Positions 47,260 to 55,002 of a stretch of DNA of 58,430 nt are shown here, in pieces. The notes under the pieces were generated by a model. It was not told the DNA's origin. It was given only the letters and a program-made list of their open reading frames with translations, and ran no database searches. A program made the translations under genes and the position numbers. Origin of the DNA: an uncultured Clostridia bacterium (GTDB lineage: Bacteria; Bacillota; Clostridia; TANB77; CAG-508); contig CAKPPF010000008.1 in NCBI GenBank assembly GCA_934177485.1, positions 1 to 58,430 of the forward strand, given 5' to 3'. Numbering within the stretch: position 1 is the first letter of the stretch; each line of letters starts with the position of its first letter.

Positions 47260-48552
47260 TTACATAATTCCCAATAATTCATCCCCTAACATTTCCACTA
47301 TTTTTACATTTATAATTTCATTGTGAAAACTTGATATGTTGCCTTTAACATTTACAACTATATAATTCTGTGTATGCCCTTTTATATATTCTCCACTTTG
47401 TTCCTCAAATAAAACCTCTAAAGTCTTTCCAAGGTATTGTTTATTGTACTCTTTTTGATTTAGGTCTGAAAGTTCAATTAGTTTTTTGCTTCTTTCTTCT
47501 TGTATTTCTGGTTTTATTTGATTTGGCATTATTGCTGCTTTTGTTCCACTTCTTTTTGAATATTTAAAAACATGCATTTTATAAAATTTAATTTCTTGTA
47601 AAAATTCATAAGTTTTTTTAAACTCTTCTTCTGTTTCTCCTGGAAATCCTACAATTATGTCAGTGGTTAAGATTACATCATTATATGTATTTCTTAATAG
47701 ATTTACAACATTTCTAAATTCTTCTGTTGTATATCTTCTATTCATTCTTTTTAATGTTTCATCACATCCGCTTTGTAATGATAAATGGAAGTGATGGCAT
47801 ATTTTATCTAATTTAGATAATCTATTTAAAAAGTTTTCATTTATAAGCATTGGTTCTAATGAGCCTAAACGTATTCTCTGTATTCCTTCTATTTCATTTA
47901 TTTTTTCTAGCACATCTATTAGCCCAATATTCTCATTAAAATCTTTACCATATGAGGCAATGTGTATTCCAGTAATAACAACCTCTTTTATACCATTTTG
48001 TGCAAGTTTTGTAACCTCTTCTATTATGTTTTCTAATTTTCTACTTCTAACTTTACCTCTTGCATATGGTATTGCACAGTATGAACAAAATCTATCACAT
48101 CCGTCTTGAACTTTTACTATTGCTCTAGTTTGCTCAATATGTGTTACAAATCCATATTCGTCATATTCATTTTGATGCAATACATCATTATATTTTATTT
48201 GCATTATTCCACTTTGATGTTTTTCAACATATTGCACAATATCTTTTTTTTCATTATTTCCTAGTATTAAATCTAGTCCTTTTATATTCTCTAACTCTTC
48301 TTTAGCTGTTTGTACATAACAGCCAACAGCTACAACAATTGCATCTTTATTTAATTGTTTTGCTTTTCTAATCATTTGTCTTGATTTTTTATCTGACATA
48401 TTTGTAACAGTGCAAGTATTAATTATATATATATCTGCTTTTTCATTAAAATTTTTAATTTGATAACCAGCTTGTATAAATTTTTGTTCCATTGCATTTG
48501 TTTCATATTGATTTACTTTACATCCTAATGTACAAAACGCTACTTCCTTCAT
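47260..48552 (-). CDS. mtaB: tRNA t6A37 methylthiotransferase MtaB
   Basis: Protein of 430 residues, ATG behind AGGAGA. The UPF0004 N-terminal domain has three Cys: CTLGCKVNQYETNAMEQ, TCTVTNMSDKKSRQ and VAVGCYVQTA. The radical SAM motif is CDRFCSYCAIPYARG. A C-terminal TRAM domain ends the chain (LGKTLEVLFEEQ...). The KVNQYET head distinguishes MtaB from RimO (CSKNLVDTE) and MiaB. It adds a methylthio group to t6A37 of tRNAs reading ANN codons. It follows mreB and may share its transcript. Confidence 0.93.
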   Translation of the reverse strand: MKEVAFCTLGCKVNQYETNAMEQKFIQAGYQIKNFNEKADIYIINTCTVTNMSDKKSRQMIRKAKQLNKDAIVVAVGCYVQTAKEELENIKGLDLILGNNEKKDIVQYVEKHQSGIMQIKYNDVLHQNEYDEYGFVTHIEQTRAIVKVQDGCDRFCSYCAIPYARGKVRSRKLENIIEEVTKLAQNGIKEVVITGIHIASYGKDFNENIGLIDVLEKINEIEGIQRIRLGSLEPMLINENFLNRLSKLDKICHHFHLSLQSGCDETLKRMNRRYTTEEFRNVVNLLRNTYNDVILTTDIIVGFPGETEEEFKKTYEFLQEIKFYKMHVFKYSKRSGTKAAIMPNQIKPEIQEERSKKLIELSDLNQKEYNKQYLGKTLEVLFEEQSGEYIKGHTQNYIVVNVKGNISSFHNEIINVKIVEMLGDELLGIM

Positions 48553-48597
48553 TTTTTCTCCTATTCTTATTTCTTTATATTGGTTTTAGTAAGCAAA

Positions 48598-48645
48598 ATG
48601 CAAATCTATATTTCGTACTTTTTGTACGTTAATTAGATTTGCATT
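48598..48645 (-). repeat. CGTAY-RTACG nested palindrome, copy 3 (after mreB)
   Basis: AATGCAAATCTA (48598-48609), core CGTAC-TTTTT-GTACG (48614-48628), TAGATTTGCATT (48634-48645). The outer arms are a perfect 12-bp match. It lies ten bases 3' of the mreB stop, with the same nested core as the copies after hydB and gapA but without their outer blocks. Confidence 0.7.
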
Positions 48646-48655
48646 GTTGTTATTG

Positions 48656-49657
48656 TTATTTTCTTTTTCCATCAAGTACATCTAAATTATCTAATGCTTT
48701 TCCTGTTCCAAGTGCTACACATGACACGGTATCGTTTGCTATCATTACATTTATACCTGTTTTTTCTTGTAATAATTTATCTAAGCCGTCAAGAAGACTT
48801 CCTCCACCAGTCATATATATGCCTCTATCACTTATATCTGCTGCAAGCTCTGGTGGTGTTTTTTCTAATACACTATGAACAGCTTCGACAATTAGCATTG
48901 CTGGTTCTATAAGAGCTTCTAGCATTTCACTTGAATGAATTGTAATTGTTGTTGGAAGACCTGTTGTCGCATTTCTTCCTCTTATATCCATTTCAACATC
49001 TTGTATTTTAGGATATACACATCCAATATTGACTTTTAATTCTTCTGCAGTTCTTTCTCCGATTATAACATTATGTTTTCTTTTAATGTATTTTATAACT
49101 GCTTCGTCAAATTTATCTCCCGCAACTTTTATAGATGAACTTACAACTGAGCCACCTAGAGAAATTACAGCAATATCTGTTGTTCCTCCACCTATATCGA
49201 CAATCATATTTCCACATGGTTTTGATATATCTATTCCTGCGCCAATAGCTGCTGCAATTGGTTCTTCAATTAAATACACTTTTCTTGCTCCTGCTTGTGA
49301 CGCAGCATCTATTACAGCTTTTCTTTCAACTTCAGTTACTTGTGATGGAATACATATCATTATTCTTGGTGCAAAAAATGTTTTTCCACATATTTTGTTC
49401 ATAAAATATTTTAACATTTTTTCTGTTACAGTATAATTGGAAATTACACCATCTTTTAAAGGTCTTGTTGCTACAATATTTCCAGGTGTTCTTCCTAACA
49501 TTTTTCTTGCTTCGTGTCCAACTGCTAAAACTTCATTTGTATTATTGTCTACAGCAACAACAGAAGGCTCTCTTAATACCACGCCTTTTCCTTTAACATA
49601 TGCTATAACAGTAGCTGTTCCTAAATCTATGCCTATATCTTGTCCAAAAGAAAACAT
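48656..49657 (-). CDS. mreB: Rod-shape protein MreB/Mbl
   Basis: Protein of 333 residues, ATG behind AAGGAGT. Actin-fold motifs: IGIDLGTATVIAYVKGKG (phosphate 1), VTEVERKAVIDAA, IEEPIAAAIGAG, MIVDIGGGTTDIAVISLGG (phosphate 2) and IYMTGGGSLLDGL (adenosine). It polymerises under the membrane and guides elongation of the cell wall, so the cell is probably rod-shaped. MreC, MreD and RodA are not in the window; the isolated position suggests an Mbl/MreBH-type copy. Confidence 0.95.
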   Translation of the reverse strand: MFSFGQDIGIDLGTATVIAYVKGKGVVLREPSVVAVDNNTNEVLAVGHEARKMLGRTPGNIVATRPLKDGVISNYTVTEKMLKYFMNKICGKTFFAPRIMICIPSQVTEVERKAVIDAASQAGARKVYLIEEPIAAAIGAGIDISKPCGNMIVDIGGGTTDIAVISLGGSVVSSSIKVAGDKFDEAVIKYIKRKHNVIIGERTAEELKVNIGCVYPKIQDVEMDIRGRNATTGLPTTITIHSSEMLEALIEPAMLIVEAVHSVLEKTPPELAADISDRGIYMTGGGSLLDGLDKLLQEKTGINVMIANDTVSCVALGTGKALDNLDVLDGKRK

Positions 49658-49790
49658 AATATCTACTCCTTGTTTTATAATATCCGTAAAATTAAAATTG
49701 TAACGATATTACAATTTCGTTACAATTATATTACATATATTTAAAAATTTCAAGAACTTTTTTATATAGTAGGAAATTTCTCATTTTCTA

Positions 49791-50261
49791 CTATATAAAA
49801 TATAACATTAATAAAGCTGATATTATCATATACGTACTTGCTTCTTGCGATAAAAACTCCTCAGAAGAAGCATTATCGATATTGTCAACAATTGTTACAG
49901 TAGCTTTTTGTACATTTGTAAATTTATACCACATTTCGAATTCTTTATATTCATTTTGTTTTATTTCTTCTAATTTTATATATTTGGTTCCTAGTAAAAC
50001 ATTACTTGATGAATATAAATCTATTTTTAAATATTTATTATTTATTATATCGTTTGTGTTATTTTTTATACCACCTTTTATGTATCCATTCACATAAGTT
50101 GCTTTACTTTGTCCAACAATAATTTCTGGTGAATTTGTATAAATATTTGTTTCTATATTTTTATATGCTCCATTTATAGATATGTAAATTATTATATCTG
50201 AAAATATCCATAAAGCTGCAATTGCTAACACATATGTTAAGAACGTTTTTAATCTACTCAT
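49791..50261 (-). CDS. Membrane protein with FxLYD-like domain
   Basis: Protein of 156 residues from ATG 50261 (MSRLKTFL), nine bases after AAAGGG. A membrane helix lies near residues 8-26, an external β-rich domain follows (VNGYIKGGIKNNTND; YLKIDLYSSSNVLLGTKYI), and a second hydrophobic stretch closes the chain (MIISALLMLYFI). The order G-x-I/V-K-N-N...L-Y-x-x-x-x-x-L-G resembles FxLYD domains. Function unknown. A hairpin of low quality without T-run overlaps its 3' end (49758-49797). Confidence 0.55.
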   Translation of the reverse strand: MSRLKTFLTYVLAIAALWIFSDIIIYISINGAYKNIETNIYTNSPEIIVGQSKATYVNGYIKGGIKNNTNDIINNKYLKIDLYSSSNVLLGTKYIKLEEIKQNEYKEFEMWYKFTNVQKATVTIVDNIDNASSEEFLSQEASTYMIISALLMLYFI

Positions 50262-50343
50262 TTTTTTCAACCCTTTATTTTTATTATACGTATATTATTA
50301 TATAAATATTTTATTAATTTGTCAAACCGTGTATTTATAGAAA

Positions 50344-50383
50344 AACTGAGTTTCAGAAACAATTTATTTCTAATAACTCAGTT
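50344..50383 (-). terminator. Terminator of sigH
   Basis: AACTGAG (50344-50350) and CTCAGTT (50377-50383) with an inner TCAGAAA/TTTCTAA pairing. The minus strand continues with TTTTTC. Confidence 0.7.
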
Positions 50384-51026
50384 ATATAAATGCTTTATTT
50401 ATTTCGTTTTTTATTTTATTTGCTTTTCTTCTTATTCTTGTCATTGCAGTATCTACTGATTTAGGCTTGCAATCTAGAACTTTTGCAATTTCAACATATG
50501 ATTTTCCTGTTTGATACTGTATTAATACATCTTTTTCATGTTTACTTAAGCTTTTATCTATTGCACTATAAACTGTATTGTAATATTCTGTTTTAGCAAT
50601 CATATCTGATGGATCTTCAATTGTATTGTTTTGTATTAATTCTATTAATTCTTTGTTATCATCTTCTTCTGCATTAATTGTAGAATTAATAGATATAGCT
50701 GAATTTAATGGTGCATGTTTTTGTCTATTAGCTGTCTTTATTGCTGTTATTAGCTGTCTTTCAATACATAAATTTGCAAAAGTTTTAAATGATATATTTT
50801 TTTCTTTTTCAAAATCTTTAATTGCTTTAAATAGTCCAATCATACCTTCTTGAATTATATCATTTTTTTCTGCTCCATACATGAAATATTTATTAGCTCT
50901 CATTTTTACAATGTCTTGATATCTATTTATTAAAACATCTTGAGCCTGCTTGTCTCCAGAATTTATTAGTCCAATTATTTCTTCGTCTGGCATATTAAAG
51001 TAGTTACTATTTGTATAAATCTCCAT
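50382..51026 (-). CDS. sigH: Sigma-H (Spo0H)-type sigma factor
   Basis: Protein of 214 residues from ATG 51026, behind TTGGAGG; an in-frame TTG at 51038 is part of the ribosome site. Region 2 reads NDIIQEGMIGLFKAIKDFEKEKNISFKTFANLCIE, and region 4 contains YQTGKSYVEIAKVLDCKPKSVDTAMTRIRRK. This spacing and the acidic linker (INAEEDDNKELIEL) fit SigH of Bacillus/Clostridium, which drives early sporulation and transition-state genes. No spore gene lies in the window, so sporulation cannot be judged. It is monocistronic. Confidence 0.88.
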   Translation of the reverse strand: MEIYTNSNYFNMPDEEIIGLINSGDKQAQDVLINRYQDIVKMRANKYFMYGAEKNDIIQEGMIGLFKAIKDFEKEKNISFKTFANLCIERQLITAIKTANRQKHAPLNSAISINSTINAEEDDNKELIELIQNNTIEDPSDMIAKTEYYNTVYSAIDKSLSKHEKDVLIQYQTGKSYVEIAKVLDCKPKSVDTAMTRIRRKANKIKNEINKAFI

Positions 51027-51148
51027 GGATACCTCCAAAGTTGTTCTCTAATTACGCATAATATACCATAAAATCCTAGTCTTCGCAATACTTTTAGCGA
51101 AAAATGTGTTAATTCTTTCTAGTTTATGAGACAGTGCTTATATATTTT

Positions 51149-52459
51149 TTATATTCTGCTATTTCTTCCCGGAGTTTGTTCGTATAAATCATCACTTATT
51201 TCCTGTACAATCTCATCTGATGTTAAATGTGGATTATTCTCTTTATACTCTTTATAAATATTTTTTGCTTTTTCTGAATCAGGTTTTCCATCTTTATAGT
51301 ATCCCCACTTTGTAGCAAGTTCTTCCCAATCTTTTTCATTTTCACAAAACTCAAATGTAGCATCATTGCCATCTGCATTTTCTTTTTTTATTTTATCTGT
51401 GTCATCTCCATGCTCTTCATGCATATCTGCTTCTTTGTCTATATTGTCCTTGTTATGCACGCCTCTTCTATCATTCATAATTTCCTGCATTTCCAAATCA
51501 GTTTGAATTCCTACATTATCTGTTTCCAATTGTACTTCAACAGGATCATTACCATCATGTGTTTTTCCACCAGCATAAAGCTCTGCATATCCTCCAACCT
51601 CTTTTTGTTCAATAGATAAATAAAAATTGTTATCATTAATTCCTTTAGCTTTAAATCTTTTCATTGTCATGTTTTTATTTTTTTCCGCATAACCCTCAAG
51701 TTCTAATTTTGTGTTGTCATCATACATAGGGTTATCTCCTGTTGCATTATCAACAGTTAATATATCTGTTACTTTTGTTCCATCAGAGGTTTCTTTTATT
51801 CTTTTTCCGTCCTTATCTAACATAATTACAACTAAATCATCTGATAAATTTTTATCCTCATCTGTATTTGGATATGCAAAAGCTAATTCTTTTACTTCAC
51901 TTGGTAAATTAAGCTTGTTTCTTAAAGTATGCCATTTATCTATATAAGCTCTGTCCACATCTACTGTTTGAATTATATATTTAGGTTTTTCTCCAATTCT
52001 AGAGTCTTTATCTTTCTTTTCCTTTTTCTTATTAGTTTCTTTCTCTCCTTTGTCTTCTATTTTTTCCTTTTCTAATTCATCAAGCTTATCACTCTTTAAT
52101 TCTTTATCTTGTTCTTCCTTTGGCTTTTCTTCATTTTCTTTTGTTCTATCTATAACATCTTTTATTGACTCTGGCGCCTCATATTCAAGCATTAGTTCTG
52201 TAAAATCTACTTCTTCTCCATTTAGATAATACATATTCATTGTTGTTTTTGTATCAGGATCTTCAACCACTGCTACGCAAAGTTCAAATTCTTCTTTTTT
52301 ATTAGTTTCTTTATTAATTAATTCTACTTTTTTATCATAATGTATAACATTCTTAACAACACAATTTTCATATCCAATATGATTATTTTTTAAGTCTTCT
52401 TGTGCTTTTTCTTTTATTGTTTCCAACTTATTTAATAATTCTTCTCTTTTCTTATCCAT
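51149..52459 (-). CDS. 436-residue charged protein, unknown
   Basis: ATG 52459 behind AGAGGA. Three parts can be seen: a head (residues about 1-105) with CVVKNVIHYDKKVELI and MNMYYLNGEEVDFTELM; a Lys/Glu-rich low-complexity linker (about 106-160); and a C-terminal part with VDRAYIDKWHTLRNKLNLP, FKAKGINDNNFYLSIEQKEVGG and VGIQTDLEM. It has no membrane helix, signal or Cys cluster. It looks intact. I do not recognise any domain. It lies between rimO and sigH, close to rimO (32-base gap), so it may share rimO's transcript. Confidence 0.6.
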   Translation of the reverse strand: MDKKREELLNKLETIKEKAQEDLKNNHIGYENCVVKNVIHYDKKVELINKETNKKEEFELCVAVVEDPDTKTTMNMYYLNGEEVDFTELMLEYEAPESIKDVIDRTKENEEKPKEEQDKELKSDKLDELEKEKIEDKGEKETNKKKEKKDKDSRIGEKPKYIIQTVDVDRAYIDKWHTLRNKLNLPSEVKELAFAYPNTDEDKNLSDDLVVIMLDKDGKRIKETSDGTKVTDILTVDNATGDNPMYDDNTKLELEGYAEKNKNMTMKRFKAKGINDNNFYLSIEQKEVGGYAELYAGGKTHDGNDPVEVQLETDNVGIQTDLEMQEIMNDRRGVHNKDNIDKEADMHEEHGDDTDKIKKENADGNDATFEFCENEKDWEELATKWGYYKDGKPDSEKAKNIYKEYKENNPHLTSDEIVQEISDDLYEQTPGRNSRI

Positions 52460-52491
52460 AAAACTATTTTTCCTCTCTATAATAATTAATT

Positions 52492-53814
52492 TTAAACAAC
52501 AAATTCACCAATCAAGTCATAATCTTTTATGTCTATTATTTTACAATCAACAAAATTATTAATCAATTCTTGGTTATTATCATTTTTTATGTATATTACT
52601 CCGTCCATTTCAGGAATATCCATTTTGGTTCTTCCTATCCAGTACTTATTATCAAAAGTTTTATTTTCTACAAGTGTTTCATATGTCTTTCCTATTCTTT
52701 TTTCTAGGTTTTGTCTTGATATTTGTTGTTGTAAATTCATTATTTTATTATATCTAGCCTTTTTAGTGTTTCCATGTATTTGGTTTGGTAACTTTTCAGC
52801 AGGTGTTCCATCCTCTTTTGAATACATAAATACACCTAATCTATCAAATTTAGTTTCTTTAACAAAGTTATATAATTCTTCAAAATCTTTTTGTGTTTCG
52901 CCAGGAAATCCAACTATTAAAGATGTTCTTAGTATTGCTTCTGGTATTTCTTTTCTTATTTTTTCTATTAATTTTCGAATACTTTTTGAATTGCTTTTTC
53001 TCTTCATTCTTTTTAATACAGAGTCTGAAATATGTTGAAGTGGTATATCAAAATATTTGCATATTTTTTCGTTTTCTTTTACTAATTGAATTAATTCATC
53101 TGTAATTGTTTCTGGATATGCATATAAAAATCTAATCCATCTTATTCCATCAATTTTTGAAATTTCATTTAATAGCTCTGCAAGTCGTGTTTTTCCATAT
53201 AAATCAATACCATATTTAGTTGTATCTTGTGCAATTACTATAATTTCTTCATATCTATGTAATGCCAAACTTTTAGCTTCCTCAATTATGTCTTCAAATT
53301 TTCTACTTACCAAAGGTCCTCTTATATATGGAATTGCGCAATATGTACATCTGTTACTACACCCCTCTGCAATTCTTAAGTATGCTGTTTTTGTACCTGT
53401 TGTTATAACTTTATCTAGATAATTATCTAATCTATTAAAATCTTTTTCTTCTTCACAAGTCTCATTATTAATTAATTTATCTATTTTGTGTTCAAATTCG
53501 TTATAGTCAGAAAACTTAATAAATAAATCAACTTCTGGTAAAGATTTTTCTAATTCATTTTTATATCTTTCTACTAAACACCCCATTGCAATTAAATATT
53601 TGCATTTGTGTTTTTTATATTCTGCCATTTCTAAAATGGTATTAATTGCCTCTTCTTTGGCGCTTTCAATAAATCCACATGTATTAATTACAATTATATC
53701 TGCTTCTTTTGGATTATTTACTATATTGTATTTTTTGTTTTTAAATATTCCAATTGCAATTTCAGTATCTACTAAATTTTTACTACATCCAAGTGATATA
53801 AATCCTACGTTCAT
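52492..53814 (-). CDS. rimO: Ribosomal protein S12 methylthiotransferase RimO
   Basis: Protein of 440 residues, ATG behind TGGAGGA. The UPF0004 domain has FISLGCSKNLVDTE, INTCGFIESAKEEAI and MGCLVERY; the radical SAM motif is CSNRCTYCAIPYIRGPLVSR. The GPLVSR ending and the CSKNLVDTE head identify RimO, which methylthiolates Asp89 of S12. A TRAM domain closes the chain (IGKTYETLVE...). Head of a possible operon with the 436-residue gene. Confidence 0.95.
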   Translation of the reverse strand: MNVGFISLGCSKNLVDTEIAIGIFKNKKYNIVNNPKEADIIVINTCGFIESAKEEAINTILEMAEYKKHKCKYLIAMGCLVERYKNELEKSLPEVDLFIKFSDYNEFEHKIDKLINNETCEEEKDFNRLDNYLDKVITTGTKTAYLRIAEGCSNRCTYCAIPYIRGPLVSRKFEDIIEEAKSLALHRYEEIIVIAQDTTKYGIDLYGKTRLAELLNEISKIDGIRWIRFLYAYPETITDELIQLVKENEKICKYFDIPLQHISDSVLKRMKRKSNSKSIRKLIEKIRKEIPEAILRTSLIVGFPGETQKDFEELYNFVKETKFDRLGVFMYSKEDGTPAEKLPNQIHGNTKKARYNKIMNLQQQISRQNLEKRIGKTYETLVENKTFDNKYWIGRTKMDIPEMDGVIYIKNDNNQELINNFVDCKIIDIKDYDLIGEFVV

Positions 53815-53964
53815 TTTTATTCCTCCATATAAATATATTTTACCATATATTGCAGGAATTTGCTAGATTAAATGCATAAGAACTGAAATTTGCTCCCGAA
53901 CAAAGTAGTATCATGTTGCTTTTTGTTCTAACTGATTTGAATTTTCGACTGTAAGGAAAAAATA
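53815..53964. other. Intergenic region between the pilin-like gene and rimO
   Basis: About 150 bases. It holds the GTTCTA...TTTTCGACT repeat (53925-53950). A minus-strand open stretch of about 19 codons before it (KKQHDTTLFGSKF) has no start and may be a coding remnant or chance. Confidence 0.35.
53925..53950. repeat. GTTCTA-CTGATT-GA-TTTTCGACT repeat, copy 2
   Basis: GTTCTAACTGATTTGAATTT then TCGACT, matching 14151-14177 with few changes. It stands just beyond the terminator of the pilin-like gene. Confidence 0.4.
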
Positions 53965-53992
53965 GCTTCAAAAGGTTCTCACCTTTTGAAGC
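53965..53992 (-). terminator. Terminator of the pilin-like gene
   Basis: GCTTCAAAAGG (53965-53975), loop, CCTTTTGAAGC (53982-53992); on the minus strand TATTTTTT follows. Confidence 0.9.
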
Positions 53993-53998
53993 ATCTAA

Positions 53999-54838
53999 TT
54001 AATTATTATCCATTACATAAAATTTTATGTGCACGCTTTCACTTCCGTCATCGTATTGATCAATTGTACCATCATCGTTTATTTTTCCATATAAACTTAT
54101 ACCGCCATCTGGAAGTTCGTATATTGTATTTCCATCAAATATTACAAATCTATCATCTTCTTCATTTCTTTCTTCATCATTGTAATAAAAACTCATGACT
54201 TTTTGTCCATTAATATTATATACCTTAACTGTGAAACCATCTGTTAAAGTTTCATCGTTCTCATTTTCTTTATATCCATACCTTTTTCCTTCTAAATCTG
54301 TTCTAACTGGTGGCATTGTTTCATACGCGCACATCAAACTATCATCTTCACCTGCCATTGTAAGGCATTTATATGTTTTTCCATCTATTGTTCTGTCTTT
54401 TATTAAATATTGCATGCTATTTTCTTCATCAAAAGTTTCATCATCATAAAGAGTTATTGTATCACCTTTGATTTTATAAACTCCAACTTCTTGTGTGCTT
54501 TCTACTGTTCCATCACGATTATATATAATAGAACTCCATTTTCCATCTTTGAGTTTAAATATAGACATTCCTTTGTTGAAAAAATAGAATATCTTTTCGT
54601 CTACACTGGTTCCTGAATTTGGAATATTGTCCTTTATATATTGTTCATAGCCATTTATTTTTTCTTCTTCTTCTCCTCTTTTTTGTATATAATTGTCTCG
54701 TCCATTTTTTGCATATTCTACTATGTTGTTATTTTTTATTGACGTTATGGCAACCACCGCCAATATTAATAATATGATTATAGTTATTATTAATGCAACA
54801 AGTGTAATACCCTTAGTATTTTTAAATTTTTGTTTCAT
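53999..54838 (-). CDS. Prepilin-like secreted protein
   Basis: Protein of 279 residues, ATG behind AAAGGAGG. The head is pilin-like: basic residues, then KG-ITLVALIITIIILLILAV, a single 20-residue hydrophobic helix after a Gly, as in type IV prepilins cut by a PilD-type peptidase. Position +5 of the mature form is Ala, not the usual Glu. The rest is a globular, acidic domain with strands (IFYFFNKGMSIFKLKDGKWS; KMSFYYNDEERNEEDDR). No pilus assembly genes are near. It may be a minor pseudopilin-like surface protein. Confidence 0.65.
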   Translation of the reverse strand: MKQKFKNTKGITLVALIITIIILLILAVVAITSIKNNNIVEYAKNGRDNYIQKRGEEEEKINGYEQYIKDNIPNSGTSVDEKIFYFFNKGMSIFKLKDGKWSSIIYNRDGTVESTQEVGVYKIKGDTITLYDDETFDEENSMQYLIKDRTIDGKTYKCLTMAGEDDSLMCAYETMPPVRTDLEGKRYGYKENENDETLTDGFTVKVYNINGQKVMSFYYNDEERNEEDDRFVIFDGNTIYELPDGGISLYGKINDDGTIDQYDDGSESVHIKFYVMDNN

Positions 54839-54894
54839 TTGTTTTTCTCTTTTCCTCCTTTGATTATATATTAAAACATTAATAACATTTTTCT

Positions 54895-54925
54895 AGGCGG
54901 GCACAGGACCTCCCCCTACAATTAA
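54895..54925. repeat. GGCGGGCACAGGACCTCCCC repeat, copy 3
   Basis: GGCGGGCACAGGACCTCCCC then CTACAATTA. It corresponds to copies at 21547 and 26112 and to the common GGGCGGGCACAAGACCCGCCC-type intergenic repeat of many bacterial genomes. It lies between the clpB stop and the pilin-like gene. Confidence 0.6.
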
Positions 54926-55002
54926 TTAACATTTTATACATAATTATATCTGTTGTCAAGTACTTTATTCTTGAAGCTTAAAAGAATAACTAGGAAATTT
55001 TC

